DNA of 64,000 nt from Delftia tsuruhatensis NBRC 16741 (GCF_001571325.1 NZ_BCTO01000038.1:1-64000), one strand, 5' to 3'. Numbered from the stretch's first letter, positions 32,554 through 41,442 are shown. Numbers and translations are program-made. Notes: generated by a model from the letters alone, not told the origin.

Positions 32554-32746
32554 CCGCGAACACCACTGGGCCAGCGATTGGCACTACGCGCTGCGCCACG
32601 CCTTCGCACTGGCCGACGCCCACGCCCTTGCCGCTCGGCAGGCACGTCGCCCGCTCATCACCCAACGCGTCGCGTGGGCTGTCCAGTTCGACCGCTCGCG
32701 CGACCAGATCCACCGCCTTCTGCACCTTGACGGCACCCCGTCCTGA
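32531..32746 (+). CDS. Small hypothetical protein
   Basis: 71 aa (MSSSATADREHHWASDWHYA...). It is His/Ala/Arg-rich and mostly helical (YALRHAFALADAHALAARQARR). It overlaps the preceding tiny gene by 23 bp in another frame. Family unknown; supported only by operon context and codon pattern. Confidence 0.55.
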   Translation: MSSSATADREHHWASDWHYALRHAFALADAHALAARQARRPLITQRVAWAVQFDRSRDQIHRLLHLDGTPS

Positions 32747-32772
32747 CCCCCGCCACTTCACAGGAGACCACC

Positions 32773-33102
32773 ATGGCCCGCCAAATCATCATTGCCATTT
32801 CCGCCGACGACGAGGGCCGCGTTGCCCTGACCACCAACCTGCCCCGGCCCGTGCCTGGGCGCGGCCTGCACACCGAGGACGCGGCCGCACTGGAGCTGCT
32901 GCGCATGGCACAGCACCTGCCCAACCTCGAAACCACCACCTACGACGCCAACCACCTGGCACCGGATGCGGCCGAGGCCTTCGACCTGATCCGCGAGCTG
33001 ATCAACCCCGATGGGTACGGCTACTCGGTCACCGCCGAAGTCGGCAACCACGCACGCCGCGTGCTGCAGATCAAGGGGCAGCAGGTCGGTCTCCCACTAT
33101 GA
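32773..33102 (+). CDS. Hypothetical phage protein
   Basis: 109 aa with an AGGAGA site. It has mixed alpha/beta character: MARQIIIAISADDEGRVALTTNLPRP, then ALELLRMAQHLPNL and AFDLIRELINPDGYGYSVT. Its stop overlaps the HNH gene start by 4 bp. Similar short proteins occur upstream of HNH or methyltransferase genes in phages, but the role is unknown. Confidence 0.65.
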   Translation: MARQIIIAISADDEGRVALTTNLPRPVPGRGLHTEDAAALELLRMAQHLPNLETTTYDANHLAPDAAEAFDLIRELINPDGYGYSVTAEVGNHARRVLQIKGQQVGLPL

Positions 33103-33938
33103 GCAAGAACACGCCATGGCGGGCCGAGGATGACGCCTACCTGCGCGAGCACTACCCCACCCAGCCCACCGCCGACGTCGCTGCGCACCTGCAGCGCACG
33201 GCCAGGCATGTGCAGCAGCGGGCCTATGACCTGGGCGTGAAAAAGGCGCCGGGCGCCAAGACCCTGCGCACAGGCCGCTGGACACACCTTGATGACCTGC
33301 TGCAGCTGCTGTATGCCGACATGCTCAACGAGGACCTGGGTGAGCTGCTGGGGATGCCTATGCAGGACATCGCCACCCGGGCCAGCCGCCTGGGCCTGCA
33401 CAAGACTCCTGCTGTGCTTGCCCAAACCTACCGCGCTTCCATGCTGCGCCAGGGCCAGCGGCCGGGGCAGTTCACAGCAGGATTCAATCCGTGGAACAAG
33501 GGGAAGCATGGGTACAGCGTGGAGCAGGGAAAAAGCCATTTCAAGACCGGCAACAGGCCACCGACCTGGGTGCCCGTGGGCACAGAGCGCTGGACCACGC
33601 CGCCACGCGCGCTGCCGCACGCAGCCCGCTACCTCAAACGCAAGGTAGCCGAGCCAAACCGCTGGGCGCTGGTGCACCGCATCGTGTGGGAGCAGCACCA
33701 CGGCCCGATCCCGGAGGGCCATGCCGTCATCTTCCATGACGGAGACACCTCCAATTTCGACATCAACAACCTGCGCTGCATCTCACGCGCAGAGCTGTCC
33801 CGCAGCAACGGGGCCGCCGTACCCATCGACCTGCTGCCCGTGTGGCAACTCACACGCCAGCTGGACCAAGAGATCAAGGAAATTGAGAAAGCCGAGCATG
33901 ACCACCACCACAACCGACACCCAGCCCACGCCACCTGA
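33099..33938 (+). CDS. HNH homing-type endonuclease
   Basis: 279 aa from the ATG at 33099. The N-terminal part (about 5-45) reads as a Myb/HTH-like DNA-binding region (WRAEDDAYLREHYPTQPTADVAAHLQRTARHVQQRAYDLGV). A second helical repeat follows near 60-110. The C-terminal HNH motif is VHRIVWEQHHGPIPEGHAVIFHDG...FDINNLRCISRAELS, with the two His and the Asn in place. It probably cuts DNA as a homing or packaging nuclease. It overlaps the next gene by 41 bp. Confidence 0.85.
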   Translation: MSKNTPWRAEDDAYLREHYPTQPTADVAAHLQRTARHVQQRAYDLGVKKAPGAKTLRTGRWTHLDDLLQLLYADMLNEDLGELLGMPMQDIATRASRLGLHKTPAVLAQTYRASMLRQGQRPGQFTAGFNPWNKGKHGYSVEQGKSHFKTGNRPPTWVPVGTERWTTPPRALPHAARYLKRKVAEPNRWALVHRIVWEQHHGPIPEGHAVIFHDGDTSNFDINNLRCISRAELSRSNGAAVPIDLLPVWQLTRQLDQEIKEIEKAEHDHHHNRHPAHAT

Positions 33939-34251
33939 AACGAGCGGCATGGGCCAGCTGCAATCGCTGCTGCTCCAGACCATCAAGGATCTGCGCAACG
34001 GCTCCACCACACCGCAGATCGCCCGGGCTATCACCGACATTGGCCAGACCCTGGTGGCCAGCTCCCGCGCAGAGATCGAGTTCGCGCGGATCACCAAGTC
34101 CTCGCGCGTGGGATTTCTTGACTCGCCAGCGCTGCAGGCAGCGCTTCCAAGGCTCACGGCAGACGGGTCCGGCCACACCACGCCGTTGCCACCGGGCCAG
34201 CACTGGCAAGGCCTTGTCCACCGCACCAGCGACGAGGAGCCCACGCGATGA
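33898..34251 (+). CDS. Hypothetical phage protein
   Basis: 117 aa from the ATG at 33898, nested in the end of the HNH gene. It has a Thr/Pro-rich start, a helix SMGQLQSLLLQTIKDLRNG-type segment and a conserved-looking ARAITDIGQTLVASSRAEIEFARIT. Stop overlaps the next ATG. No family recognised; it may regulate or partner the nuclease. Confidence 0.6.
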   Translation: MTTTTTDTQPTPPETSGMGQLQSLLLQTIKDLRNGSTTPQIARAITDIGQTLVASSRAEIEFARITKSSRVGFLDSPALQAALPRLTADGSGHTTPLPPGQHWQGLVHRTSDEEPTR

Positions 34252-34487
34252 CTCATCATCAGCCCAAAGGCTCCATGTGCCAGACCTGCAGCGGCGGCAG
34301 CCAGACCTGCGCAACGTTGCCCTTCGCCACCATGCCCGTCATCAAGGCATATCCGGATGGAGTCAAGGCGGTGAAGTGCAGCGCCCACCAGCCGGCTGCC
34401 GGCGCGCCATCGCGGCGCTGCCTGAGCTGCGGGGCCACGGTTCCTGCGGAACTGGCCGAAGGCGAGGGCCTGCCTTACGGCCATTGA
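34248..34487 (+). CDS. Small Cys-rich (zinc finger-like) protein
   Basis: 79 aa. It carries CQTCSGGSQTC near the start and CLSCGATVP near the end, i.e. two or more CxxC pairs that could hold zinc. It follows the previous gene with a 4-bp overlap and is the last plus-strand gene before the inverted cassette at 34629. Function unknown. Confidence 0.6.
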   Translation: MTHHQPKGSMCQTCSGGSQTCATLPFATMPVIKAYPDGVKAVKCSAHQPAAGAPSRRCLSCGATVPAELAEGEGLPYGH

Positions 34488-34628
34488 TCGACAGACCCCT
34501 GGCTCAGCCCATACTGGAGCACTGATTGCAAGCCACGAGGGAAATTCGCGGTAATGATTGCGCACCGCATTTGTTTACAGCCGAGTCAACGCATTCGCTT
34601 GGCAGAGATAGATTTCTTGGCCCACCCT

Positions 34629-35210
34629 CTAACCTTGAATCGTGAATATCCTCTTTATGTAATTTCTCAGCCTAGGATCATGCTGAATTAACTCATCTTG
34701 AAGCAGCTCAACTGTCTTTCGATACCTACTGAGTACGATTCTTGCACCTCGATCTGGCCCGGAAGTACTCTCCAAGCGCTTCAGTTTGGCAATATTCGCT
34801 CGCGCCGCTCTCCACGGAGCAAGAGCTGGCGCGGGCAGTTCTGAGGCTCTCACCTCTTGAAACAAAACAGTCAATGAATCAATAGATTCTCTGCAATGAC
34901 TAAGTGCCTGTCTAGTCGTACCCTTGCGATCCGCAAATAGTTCAATCTCATCAAAGACACTGAGCTGGTGCGATAGGCAAGCCACAGCTAGTGAGAAATG
35001 ATTTGCCCTACCAATTCTTGCCTGCAAGTACGGCAACCAGAGAGCAACAACTAAGGCGCCAAAAGCGCCAAAAAACTGCATCCATCCGGACCATTCCGAT
35101 CTCGTCATGCAGGTTGCCCACGATTCAATCCACAAGAAACAATACTCTGGCGCGGGCTTGGCTGCATTGACTGCAGCAGCAAGGCCTGCCATCAACTGAT
35201 TGGTATCCAT
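34629..35210 (-). CDS. Inverted membrane protein cassette (cargo, unknown)
   Basis: 193 aa, encoded against the surrounding operon and clearly AT-richer. One strong membrane segment lies near residues 42-62 (GWMQFFGAFGALVVALWLPYL), preceded by a short luminal part with Cys and Trp and followed by a helical cytoplasmic part (HQLSVFDEIELFADRKG ... NIAKLKRLE). Two Cys near the N-terminus may form a disulphide. It has the marks of a moron: own orientation, composition and a hairpin between it and the next gene. A superinfection-exclusion role is possible. Confidence 0.75.
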   Translation of the reverse strand: MDTNQLMAGLAAAVNAAKPAPEYCFLWIESWATCMTRSEWSGWMQFFGAFGALVVALWLPYLQARIGRANHFSLAVACLSHQLSVFDEIELFADRKGTTRQALSHCRESIDSLTVLFQEVRASELPAPALAPWRAARANIAKLKRLESTSGPDRGARIVLSRYRKTVELLQDELIQHDPRLRNYIKRIFTIQG

Positions 35211-35245
35211 CGCCTCTCCTTTGCAGGCGAATCCTATATCTCCCG

Positions 35246-35277
35246 AAGCCCGAACGGTGCAAGCCGCTCGGGCTTTT
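35246..35277 (+). terminator. Terminator-like hairpin at the right edge of the inverted cassette
   Basis: AAGCCCGA / TCGGGCTT with an inner CGG / CCG, one A-C mismatch and a TTTT tail, about 36 bp after the start of the minus-strand gene. It would insulate the gene at 34629-35210 from the plus-strand operon. Confidence 0.65.
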
Positions 35278-35297
35278 CCTCATTCCTGGAGCCTCCA

Positions 35298-35546
35298 ATG
35301 AACCAAACCCGCCTTGGCTCGCTGATCGAGACCCTGATGAACGTGGCCATCGGGCTGCTGGTCAGCATCGTGGCAAACGCCCTGGTGTTCCCCCGATTCG
35401 GCTTCGCGCCCAGCCTGGGCGAGAACGTGGCCATCAGCCTGATCTACACGGCCATCTCCATCGCTCGCCAGTACGTGCTGCGCCGCTGGTTCAACGCCAG
35501 GCTGCAGCGCGCGGCCGCCCGGATGGCGGAGGCGGTCGGCACATGA
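35298..35546 (+). CDS. Small membrane protein (DUF7220-like)
   Basis: 82 aa. The pattern MNQTRLGSLIETLMNVAIGLLVSIVANALVFPRFG, then NVAISLIYTAISIARQYVLRRWFN gives two hydrophobic segments separated by a Phe/Pro-rich turn and an Arg-rich tail. This small family occurs in phages and is of unknown function. It overlaps the methyltransferase start by 4 bp, so the two are translated together. Confidence 0.7.
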   Translation: MNQTRLGSLIETLMNVAIGLLVSIVANALVFPRFGFAPSLGENVAISLIYTAISIARQYVLRRWFNARLQRAAARMAEAVGT

Positions 35547-36622
35547 ATACCATCGAATTCGGCGACTGCCGAGACACCATGCGCGCCTGGGCGGCCCAGG
35601 GCGTCCGGGCCCAGATGTGCGTCACCAGCCCGCCCTACTTCGGCCTGCGCGACTACGGCCATGCCGGCCAACTGGGCCTGGAGCAGACGCCGGAGCAGTA
35701 CATCGCCGCGATGGTCGAGGTGTTCCGCTGCGTGCGCGACGTGCTGGCCGACGATGGCACCCTGTGGCTCAACATCGGGGACAGCTATGCCAGCCGGCCG
35801 AACGGCCCCAAGGCCAGCACCTATACCAATCTGCACGGCGAGGGCGCGGCCAAATACCGTGACCAGCATGCTCAGCGGTCGGCCGGCGCGCCGGAAGGTC
35901 TGAAGCACAAGGACCTCATCGGCATCCCCTGGATGCTGGCCTTCGCCCTGCGCGCGGACGGCTGGTATCTGCGCCAAGACATCATCTGGCACAAGCCGAA
36001 CCCGATGCCAGAGAGCGTGACGGACCGCTGCACGAAGGCGCATGAGTACCTGTTCCTGCTCTCGAAGTCGGAGCGGTACTTCTTCGACCACGAGGCGATC
36101 AAGGAGCCAGTGGCCGGCGACCCGCACGCACCCCGCAATCGCTGGGATCGAACCGACTACCTCGTGCCAGGCCAAAAGCCGCAGAAGCGGACCAGTCGAT
36201 CAGGCAACCTCGAACGTAAGCCTCGCCCCGGCCTGCTCAACGACAGCAGGCACCAACAGGGTTCAGTGCCCTGGGAAGGATCGACGCGCAACCGGCGCAG
36301 CGTCTGGACGGTGGCCACACGGCCCTACAAGGGCGCCCACTTCGCCACGTTCCCGCCCGCGCTCATCGAGCCCTGCATTCGCGCCGGCAGCCGGCCCGGT
36401 GATGTCGTGCTCGACCCGTTCATGGGCAGCGGCACCACGGCGGCCGTCGCGCTCCAACTCGGCCGCCAGTACCTGGGCTGCGAGCTGAACCCCGACTACG
36501 AGCCACTGCAGCGCGAGCGCATCGAGGCCTCTGCTGCACCGCCGCCCGCGACCAGGACCCAGCGCCGCGCCACACGAACACCCGAACCAGAGCCCGCACA
36601 ACGCGGGCTCTTCTCTTTCTGA
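35543..36622 (+). CDS. Site-specific DNA methyltransferase (amino group, SPPY type)
   Basis: 359 aa. It has motif IV CVTSPPYFGLRDYG, then LWLNIGDSYA and the SAM-binding motif DPFMGSGTTAAVALQLGRQYLGCELN near the C-terminus, the beta-class order. An SPPY tetrapeptide is most common in N4-cytosine enzymes, though N6-adenine is not excluded. It lacks a partner restriction enzyme, so it is probably an orphan phage methylase that protects phage DNA or regulates packaging. Start coupled to the previous membrane protein. Confidence 0.85.
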   Translation: MNTIEFGDCRDTMRAWAAQGVRAQMCVTSPPYFGLRDYGHAGQLGLEQTPEQYIAAMVEVFRCVRDVLADDGTLWLNIGDSYASRPNGPKASTYTNLHGEGAAKYRDQHAQRSAGAPEGLKHKDLIGIPWMLAFALRADGWYLRQDIIWHKPNPMPESVTDRCTKAHEYLFLLSKSERYFFDHEAIKEPVAGDPHAPRNRWDRTDYLVPGQKPQKRTSRSGNLERKPRPGLLNDSRHQQGSVPWEGSTRNRRSVWTVATRPYKGAHFATFPPALIEPCIRAGSRPGDVVLDPFMGSGTTAAVALQLGRQYLGCELNPDYEPLQRERIEASAAPPPATRTQRRATRTPEPEPAQRGLFSF

Positions 36623-36630
36623 GGAGCCGC

Positions 36631-38469
36631 ATGCTCACCCCACAATTTCTCCTGCCCCTCGCGGCCAAGCTGGTGATCGACCTGTTTGCCGGCGGCGGCG
36701 GCGCATCGACTGGCATCGAGCAAGCCATTGGCCGCCCGGTCGATGCCGCCATCAACCACGATGCTGACGCAATCGGCATGCACGAGGTCAACCACCCGCA
36801 GACCAAGCACTACCGCGCCGACATTCGCGAGGTGGATCCGCTGGCCGTGACCAAGGGTGAGCTGGTGGGCCTGCTGCACGCATCCCCGGACTGCACGCAC
36901 CACAGCCAGGCCCTGGGCGGCCAGCCGCGCAACGGGGAAATCCGCTCGCTTGCCTGGATCGTTATCCGCTGGGCCGGCAAGACCCAGCCCGATGTCATCA
37001 CGCTGGAGAACGTCGAGCAGATGATGCAGTGGTCCCCGCTGATTGCGAAGCGCGATCCAGCCACCGGCCGCGCCATCACGCTGGACCGCATCACGGACCC
37101 TGCCACGGGGAAAGCCACCTTCCGCGTAGCCGAACCCGGCGAGGTGGTGCCGCGTCGCAATCAGTTCCTGGTGCCGGACCCGAAGCACAAGGGCCGCAAC
37201 TGGCGCCACTTCATCCAGGCCCTGCGCGACCTTGGCTACAAGGTCGAATGGCGGGTTATCTGCAACGCCACCCTGGGCTCACGCAGCACCCGCACGCGGC
37301 TGTACCTGATCGCCCGCCGCGACGGCCTGCCCATCGTCTGGCCAGCGCAGACGCACTGGAAGAACCCGAAGCCGGGCCAGAAGCCATTCCGCCAAGCAGC
37401 CGAGTGCATCGACTGGAGCATCCCCGGGCAAAGCATCTTCGGGCGCAAGAAGGAACTGGCGCCGGCCACCATGCGGCGAATCGCCCACGGCCTGGACAAG
37501 TTCGTGCTGAACACCCTCCAGCCGTTCATCGTGAACATGGCCCACGGCGGGAAGATCGAAATGCTCGACAGGCCCATGAGCACCATCGCCACGGAAAAAG
37601 GCGGCTGCCGTGCCCTGGTGTCGCCCACCCTGATCCAGATGGGCTACGGCGAAGCCAAGGGCCAGGCCCCGCGCGCGCTGGATCTGTCCCAACCCCTGGG
37701 CACGGCCGTGGCCGGCGGCATCAAGCACGCCGTCAGCTCGGCATACCTGGTGCAGGCCGGGCACGGCGAGGGCAAGGACGGCGGCAAGCGCTGGAGCCAC
37801 GGCGCCAACGACATCCGGGGACCGCTGGGCACGGTGACGGCCAGCGGCGGCGGGCAGAGCCTGGCATCCGCGTTCATGGTCCAGGCCAACGGCGGCTTCA
37901 ACAGCACGCCGGCCCGCGACCTGCGCGACCCCGTATCGACCGTGACCACCAGCGGCAGCCAGCAACAGCTGATCGCCGCGCACCTGTGCACGCTGCGCCG
38001 GAACAGCGTGGGCCGCGACATGCGCGAGCCCGTGCCCACCGTCACGGCCGGGGCCGAGCACCATGCCCTGATCCAGTACCACCTGTCGCCCGAGCAGGAG
38101 GCCGGCGCCCTGCGCTGCGCCGCCTTCCTGATGCGTTACCACGCCAATGGCGGCCAGTGGGCGGACCTGCGCGACCCGATGACCACCATCACCACGCGCG
38201 ACCGCCTGGCGCTCGTGACTGTGTGGCTCAAGGGCGAGCCCTGGGTGATCGTGGATATCACGCTGCGCATGCTGGTGCCGCGCGAGCTCTACAACGCCCA
38301 GGACTTCCCCCCTGGCTACGTCATCGACCGCACCGCCAGCGGCAAGCCGCTGACGAAAACCGCCCAGGTGAAGATGGTGGGCAACTCCGTGAGCCCCGTG
38401 CCCATGCGGCAAATCGTCTCGCTCAACTCGCCCGAGTCCACGGCCTGGCAGCTACGCCGGGCCGCCTGA
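36631..38469 (+). CDS. C5-cytosine DNA methyltransferase with repeat-rich insert
   Basis: 612 aa. Motif I is VIDLFAGGGGASTG, the catalytic motif is ASPDCTHHS (PDC rather than PC at the active Cys), the ENV motif is ITLENVEQM, and a C-terminal LVPRELYNAQDFPPGY / QVKMVGNSVSP supplies motif IX/X. Between about 310 and 530 an insert repeats D-x-R-x-P-x-x-T-V/I-T six times. It methylates cytosine C5 in an unknown target. It lies 8 bp after the first methyltransferase, as in phages that carry two orphan methylases. Confidence 0.88.
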   Translation: MLTPQFLLPLAAKLVIDLFAGGGGASTGIEQAIGRPVDAAINHDADAIGMHEVNHPQTKHYRADIREVDPLAVTKGELVGLLHASPDCTHHSQALGGQPRNGEIRSLAWIVIRWAGKTQPDVITLENVEQMMQWSPLIAKRDPATGRAITLDRITDPATGKATFRVAEPGEVVPRRNQFLVPDPKHKGRNWRHFIQALRDLGYKVEWRVICNATLGSRSTRTRLYLIARRDGLPIVWPAQTHWKNPKPGQKPFRQAAECIDWSIPGQSIFGRKKELAPATMRRIAHGLDKFVLNTLQPFIVNMAHGGKIEMLDRPMSTIATEKGGCRALVSPTLIQMGYGEAKGQAPRALDLSQPLGTAVAGGIKHAVSSAYLVQAGHGEGKDGGKRWSHGANDIRGPLGTVTASGGGQSLASAFMVQANGGFNSTPARDLRDPVSTVTTSGSQQQLIAAHLCTLRRNSVGRDMREPVPTVTAGAEHHALIQYHLSPEQEAGALRCAAFLMRYHANGGQWADLRDPMTTITTRDRLALVTVWLKGEPWVIVDITLRMLVPRELYNAQDFPPGYVIDRTASGKPLTKTAQVKMVGNSVSPVPMRQIVSLNSPESTAWQLRRAA

Positions 38470-38513
38470 TCCCACCAACCCGGCCCGCCACGCGCGGGCC
38501 GCCCTGTTTTCGC

Positions 38514-38618
38514 ATGACCCCGACCCAACCGAAGGCCGCGTGCCAGCTGCTGCTGCGCGCCGGCCACGTCATTTCCAAAACCGCCAGCGCATGGCAAATC
38601 GAACGGAGCAAACCATGA
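38514..38618 (+). CDS. 34-codon coupled ORF
   Basis: MTPTQPKAACQLLLRAGHVI...; the TGA overlaps the ATG of the next gene. A hairpin with stem GGCCCGC / GCGGGCC (38482-38500) lies just upstream. The peptide has an HTH-like flavour (ACQLLLRAGHVISKTASAW) but is too short to judge. It may be a real small protein or a leader that couples translation. Confidence 0.4.
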   Translation: MTPTQPKAACQLLLRAGHVISKTASAWQIERSKP

Positions 38619-40702
38619 CCCACATCCTGATCCCGCGCGAACCCAGCACCGCCCTCCTGCGCCCCTTCATCGGCTGCAACACCCAGGAACTGCACGAGGC
38701 CTGGGCCGCGATGGTGCGCATCGCAGAGGTCCAGCACGCCCGCTCTGGCAGCCAGTGCCTGCAACAGATCGAGGAGCCCACAACCCTGGCAGGCACCACC
38801 ATCGAGCAGTACGCCCGCATGTTCGACGCTGCCTGCGAGGCCCTGGGCCAAGTCAGCGACTGCCTGGGCATCAATTCGGACATCAACCCAGGCGCCGAGC
38901 CGATCATTGCCGCCATCGAGCAGCTGCGCGCCGGCAAGACTCATCCTGTGCTGGACGACCGCTGGAAGGCCCGCATCCTCGACGGCCGCGCCATCGAGCG
39001 CGACGAGATGGGGCTGGGCGATCACCCCGAACTGCCGCTGCTGGACGAAGGCATGATGCCCCGCAGCTTCTTCGCCGCGCTCGGTCTGGAGCTGGCGCAC
39101 ACGTCGGCCGAGGACCAGTTGGACGGGGAGGTACTCGGCGCGATGAGCGAGGCCGTCAACTGGACCGACTGGCTGCCCACCCCGCCCCATGGCGACGGCT
39201 GGAAGCTGGTATCCATCTTCGACACGGAGGATGGCCCCGTCGCGTGGTGGCTGCGCGAGCTGCCCGAAGCCGAGGACGGCACAACGACCATCCGCAACCT
39301 GCAGGCCGAGGTCGAGAAGCTGGAGGCTCGCATAGCACGCATCTCCCGCGCCGGGGCATCTCCTGCCGCTGTGGCCCACCTGCCCGCCGTGCTCGAGCAA
39401 ATAGCCCAAGGATGGGACGGATGCAAGTACGACGCCCCGGGCGAGACGCTGGACATCGGCGCCGACATTCGCGCCGCCGCCAAGCGCCTGCTGGCCGAGC
39501 AGCCTGCCGCTATGGCTGGGCCGACTTGGGGCGAACAGCAGGTGCATGCGCTGGCCATCCACATGGCGGCGTCTGCCCCGCCGTCGCACAAGCCGCGCGA
39601 CTACGACGCGGACATGGCCTGGGCGCATTCTGCGCTGGGCTTCATCGCTGGCCACGCTCCGGCAGCGCCCGCCCTGGAAGCGCCTGCAGCCCCTGCGGAG
39701 GTGGAAAAACTGGACGCGGCGGCAATGCCTGCGCAACTGAGCGCCATTGCCGCGCAGGCGGCCCTGGATGCGAAAGAGCGCCACAGCTACCTCCCAAATA
39801 CCTCGGCAGAGGCAGCAACGTGGAGGCCGCATTTCTGGGTCATCCAGGCCATGCGCGCGGCCATCAAATTCGACCGAGCACTCCACAGGGCAGCAGCGCC
39901 CCAGTCACCTGCCGGATTTCAGTCCGCGCCGGTAGCGTGGGCAAGCTGCCAGACTCTGGCTGCCCTTGAACAGCATCGACAAGTCAACAACTTCCCAGCG
40001 GGTGGCATGGTGCTTGCAACGCAGGCAGGCAACGCTACCGAGCCGCTCTACACCGCGCCCCAGGCACCTGCTGCACTGGACGAGCTGCGCCAGATCGCGG
40101 ATATAGCTGCGTGCTGGGGCTGCGACCACCCTGACGCCCCCGACGACACCGAGCTGCTGCGGCGGGTCAAGTGGGCCGCGCGCCAGCTGCGTGCTGTCTC
40201 CCAGGCACCTGCTGCACCCATCCTGGGTGATGCCGAGCGCCTTGCCGCAGCGCGTCAGGACAAGTCCCTGGCGGGCTACTGGCGCAACCGTGTGGCCGGC
40301 CTGGCCGAGGAATTCACCACGGCAGAGGCCGCTCTGTATCTCGCGGATCGAATCGTGGCGGACCTCTACAACTTGCCGCAGGCTGGCGTGGCGCGGCCGG
40401 CAGCACCTGCTGCGCCTGCAGTGGATGCGTGGCTCCAGCCGGATGACATGGAGGCCCTGCAGCGCTTTCATGAGACAGCCGAGGACGACGAAAGCTACGA
40501 CATCGGCAAGGAAGCCGTCGCGCGCCTGTGCGCCTTCGGCTGCCTGCAATCGCACAGCTTTGGACGCTACAGCACCACGGACTTCGGCGACTACTTGCTG
40601 GACACCTGGGCCGGCGCGCGCACGCTGCCGTTCACCACTGCAGCAGAACGCCGCGACCGCGCAGCCCAGGCAACAACCAAGGGGGCGACCAACCATGGCT
40701 GA
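38615..40702 (+). CDS. Large phage accessory protein (Ea-type motifs)
   Basis: 695 aa from the ATG at 38615 (MTHILIPREPSTALLRPFIG). No catalytic motif recognised. Middle and C-terminal parts contain WASCQTLAALEQHRQVNNFP... and a PLYTAPQAPA unit, the kind of segment found in Ea22/Ead-like proteins of lambdoid early regions, plus several Ala/Pro-rich linkers (PAAPAPAAPAV). The N-terminal 200 residues include a dense acidic and Trp-rich part (NWTDWLPTPPHGDGWKLVS) that looks like a separate domain. Probably a multi-domain accessory protein; function unknown. Confidence 0.7.
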   Translation: MTHILIPREPSTALLRPFIGCNTQELHEAWAAMVRIAEVQHARSGSQCLQQIEEPTTLAGTTIEQYARMFDAACEALGQVSDCLGINSDINPGAEPIIAAIEQLRAGKTHPVLDDRWKARILDGRAIERDEMGLGDHPELPLLDEGMMPRSFFAALGLELAHTSAEDQLDGEVLGAMSEAVNWTDWLPTPPHGDGWKLVSIFDTEDGPVAWWLRELPEAEDGTTTIRNLQAEVEKLEARIARISRAGASPAAVAHLPAVLEQIAQGWDGCKYDAPGETLDIGADIRAAAKRLLAEQPAAMAGPTWGEQQVHALAIHMAASAPPSHKPRDYDADMAWAHSALGFIAGHAPAAPALEAPAAPAEVEKLDAAAMPAQLSAIAAQAALDAKERHSYLPNTSAEAATWRPHFWVIQAMRAAIKFDRALHRAAAPQSPAGFQSAPVAWASCQTLAALEQHRQVNNFPAGGMVLATQAGNATEPLYTAPQAPAALDELRQIADIAACWGCDHPDAPDDTELLRRVKWAARQLRAVSQAPAAPILGDAERLAAARQDKSLAGYWRNRVAGLAEEFTTAEAALYLADRIVADLYNLPQAGVARPAAPAAPAVDAWLQPDDMEALQRFHETAEDDESYDIGKEAVARLCAFGCLQSHSFGRYSTTDFGDYLLDTWAGARTLPFTTAAERRDRAAQATTKGATNHG

Positions 40703-40889
40703 CGCGATCCCCACCCACCCCATGGCCCTGCGCCGCGAGTACCTGGCCACCGCCCAGGAAATCGTGCGCCGGCCCACCGAGCAGGCCCTGCCCCGCCTCG
40801 TCCTACTGACCGAAGCCCTGCTGCGCGACCTGACGGACGAACCTGGCCTCACCGTCAGCGTGCACATGCCACCGCGCAAGGAGAACTGA
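40695..40889 (+). CDS. Small hypothetical protein
   Basis: 64 aa (MADAIPTHPMALRREYLATA...). It is helical and Leu/Arg-rich with a positive N-terminal half and overlaps the previous stop by 8 bp. Stop is 1 bp before the next start. Unknown family. Confidence 0.6.
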   Translation: MADAIPTHPMALRREYLATAQEIVRRPTEQALPRLVLLTEALLRDLTDEPGLTVSVHMPPRKEN

Positions 40890-40890
40890 C

Positions 40891-41442
40891 ATGCAAGCAA
40901 CACCCCAGCAGGTCCGCCTGCTGCAGCACACGCTGGGCCTCAGCGAGCACCAGCGCCGGTCCTACCGCAATCACTTCGTCGCCGGGCGTGGCCACCACGA
41001 CATGCCCGACCTCGAAGAGCTGGAGCGCCAGGGCCTCATGGCCCGCGTGCGCACGCCGGCATTCTGCGAAGCGCGCGACATCGTGTTCGTGACCACCACG
41101 GCCGGCGCCGCCCTGGCGCTGGAGCGGTTGCCCGAGCCACCGCCACCCCAGAAGCAGACGCAGTACCGCCAGTGGCTGGATGCGGATACCGGCTGCACAT
41201 TCCGCGAGTGGTTGTGCGGAAGCCGGCTGCCGAAGTTCGAGAAACGCGGCTACGTCATCGAGGGAACCCTGGAATACCGCATGTACCGCATGGTCTGGGA
41301 CGGCGACTGGGACAGCTACCGCGACGTGCAGGGCCAGTGGGCCACCACGAAGAAGGAGGCCAAGGCCAGCTACAAGGCCGCGCTCAAGGCGCGCCAGCAA
41401 GCACAGCGCGCCGCAAACCAACAGGAGATTCGCCATGCGTGA
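40891..41442 (+). CDS. Hypothetical phage protein
   Basis: 183 aa with an AAGGAGAA site. The N-terminal part reads as an HTH-like set (QQVRLLQHTLGLSEHQRRSYRNHFVAGRGHHD), followed by a beta-rich core (RDIVFVTTTAGAALALERL) and a basic helical tail (KKEAKASYKAALKARQQAQRAAN). Aromatic-rich motif YRMYRMVWDGDWDSY. Family not recognised; perhaps a phage DNA-binding accessory protein. Confidence 0.65.
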   Translation: MQATPQQVRLLQHTLGLSEHQRRSYRNHFVAGRGHHDMPDLEELERQGLMARVRTPAFCEARDIVFVTTTAGAALALERLPEPPPPQKQTQYRQWLDADTGCTFREWLCGSRLPKFEKRGYVIEGTLEYRMYRMVWDGDWDSYRDVQGQWATTKKEAKASYKAALKARQQAQRAANQQEIRHA

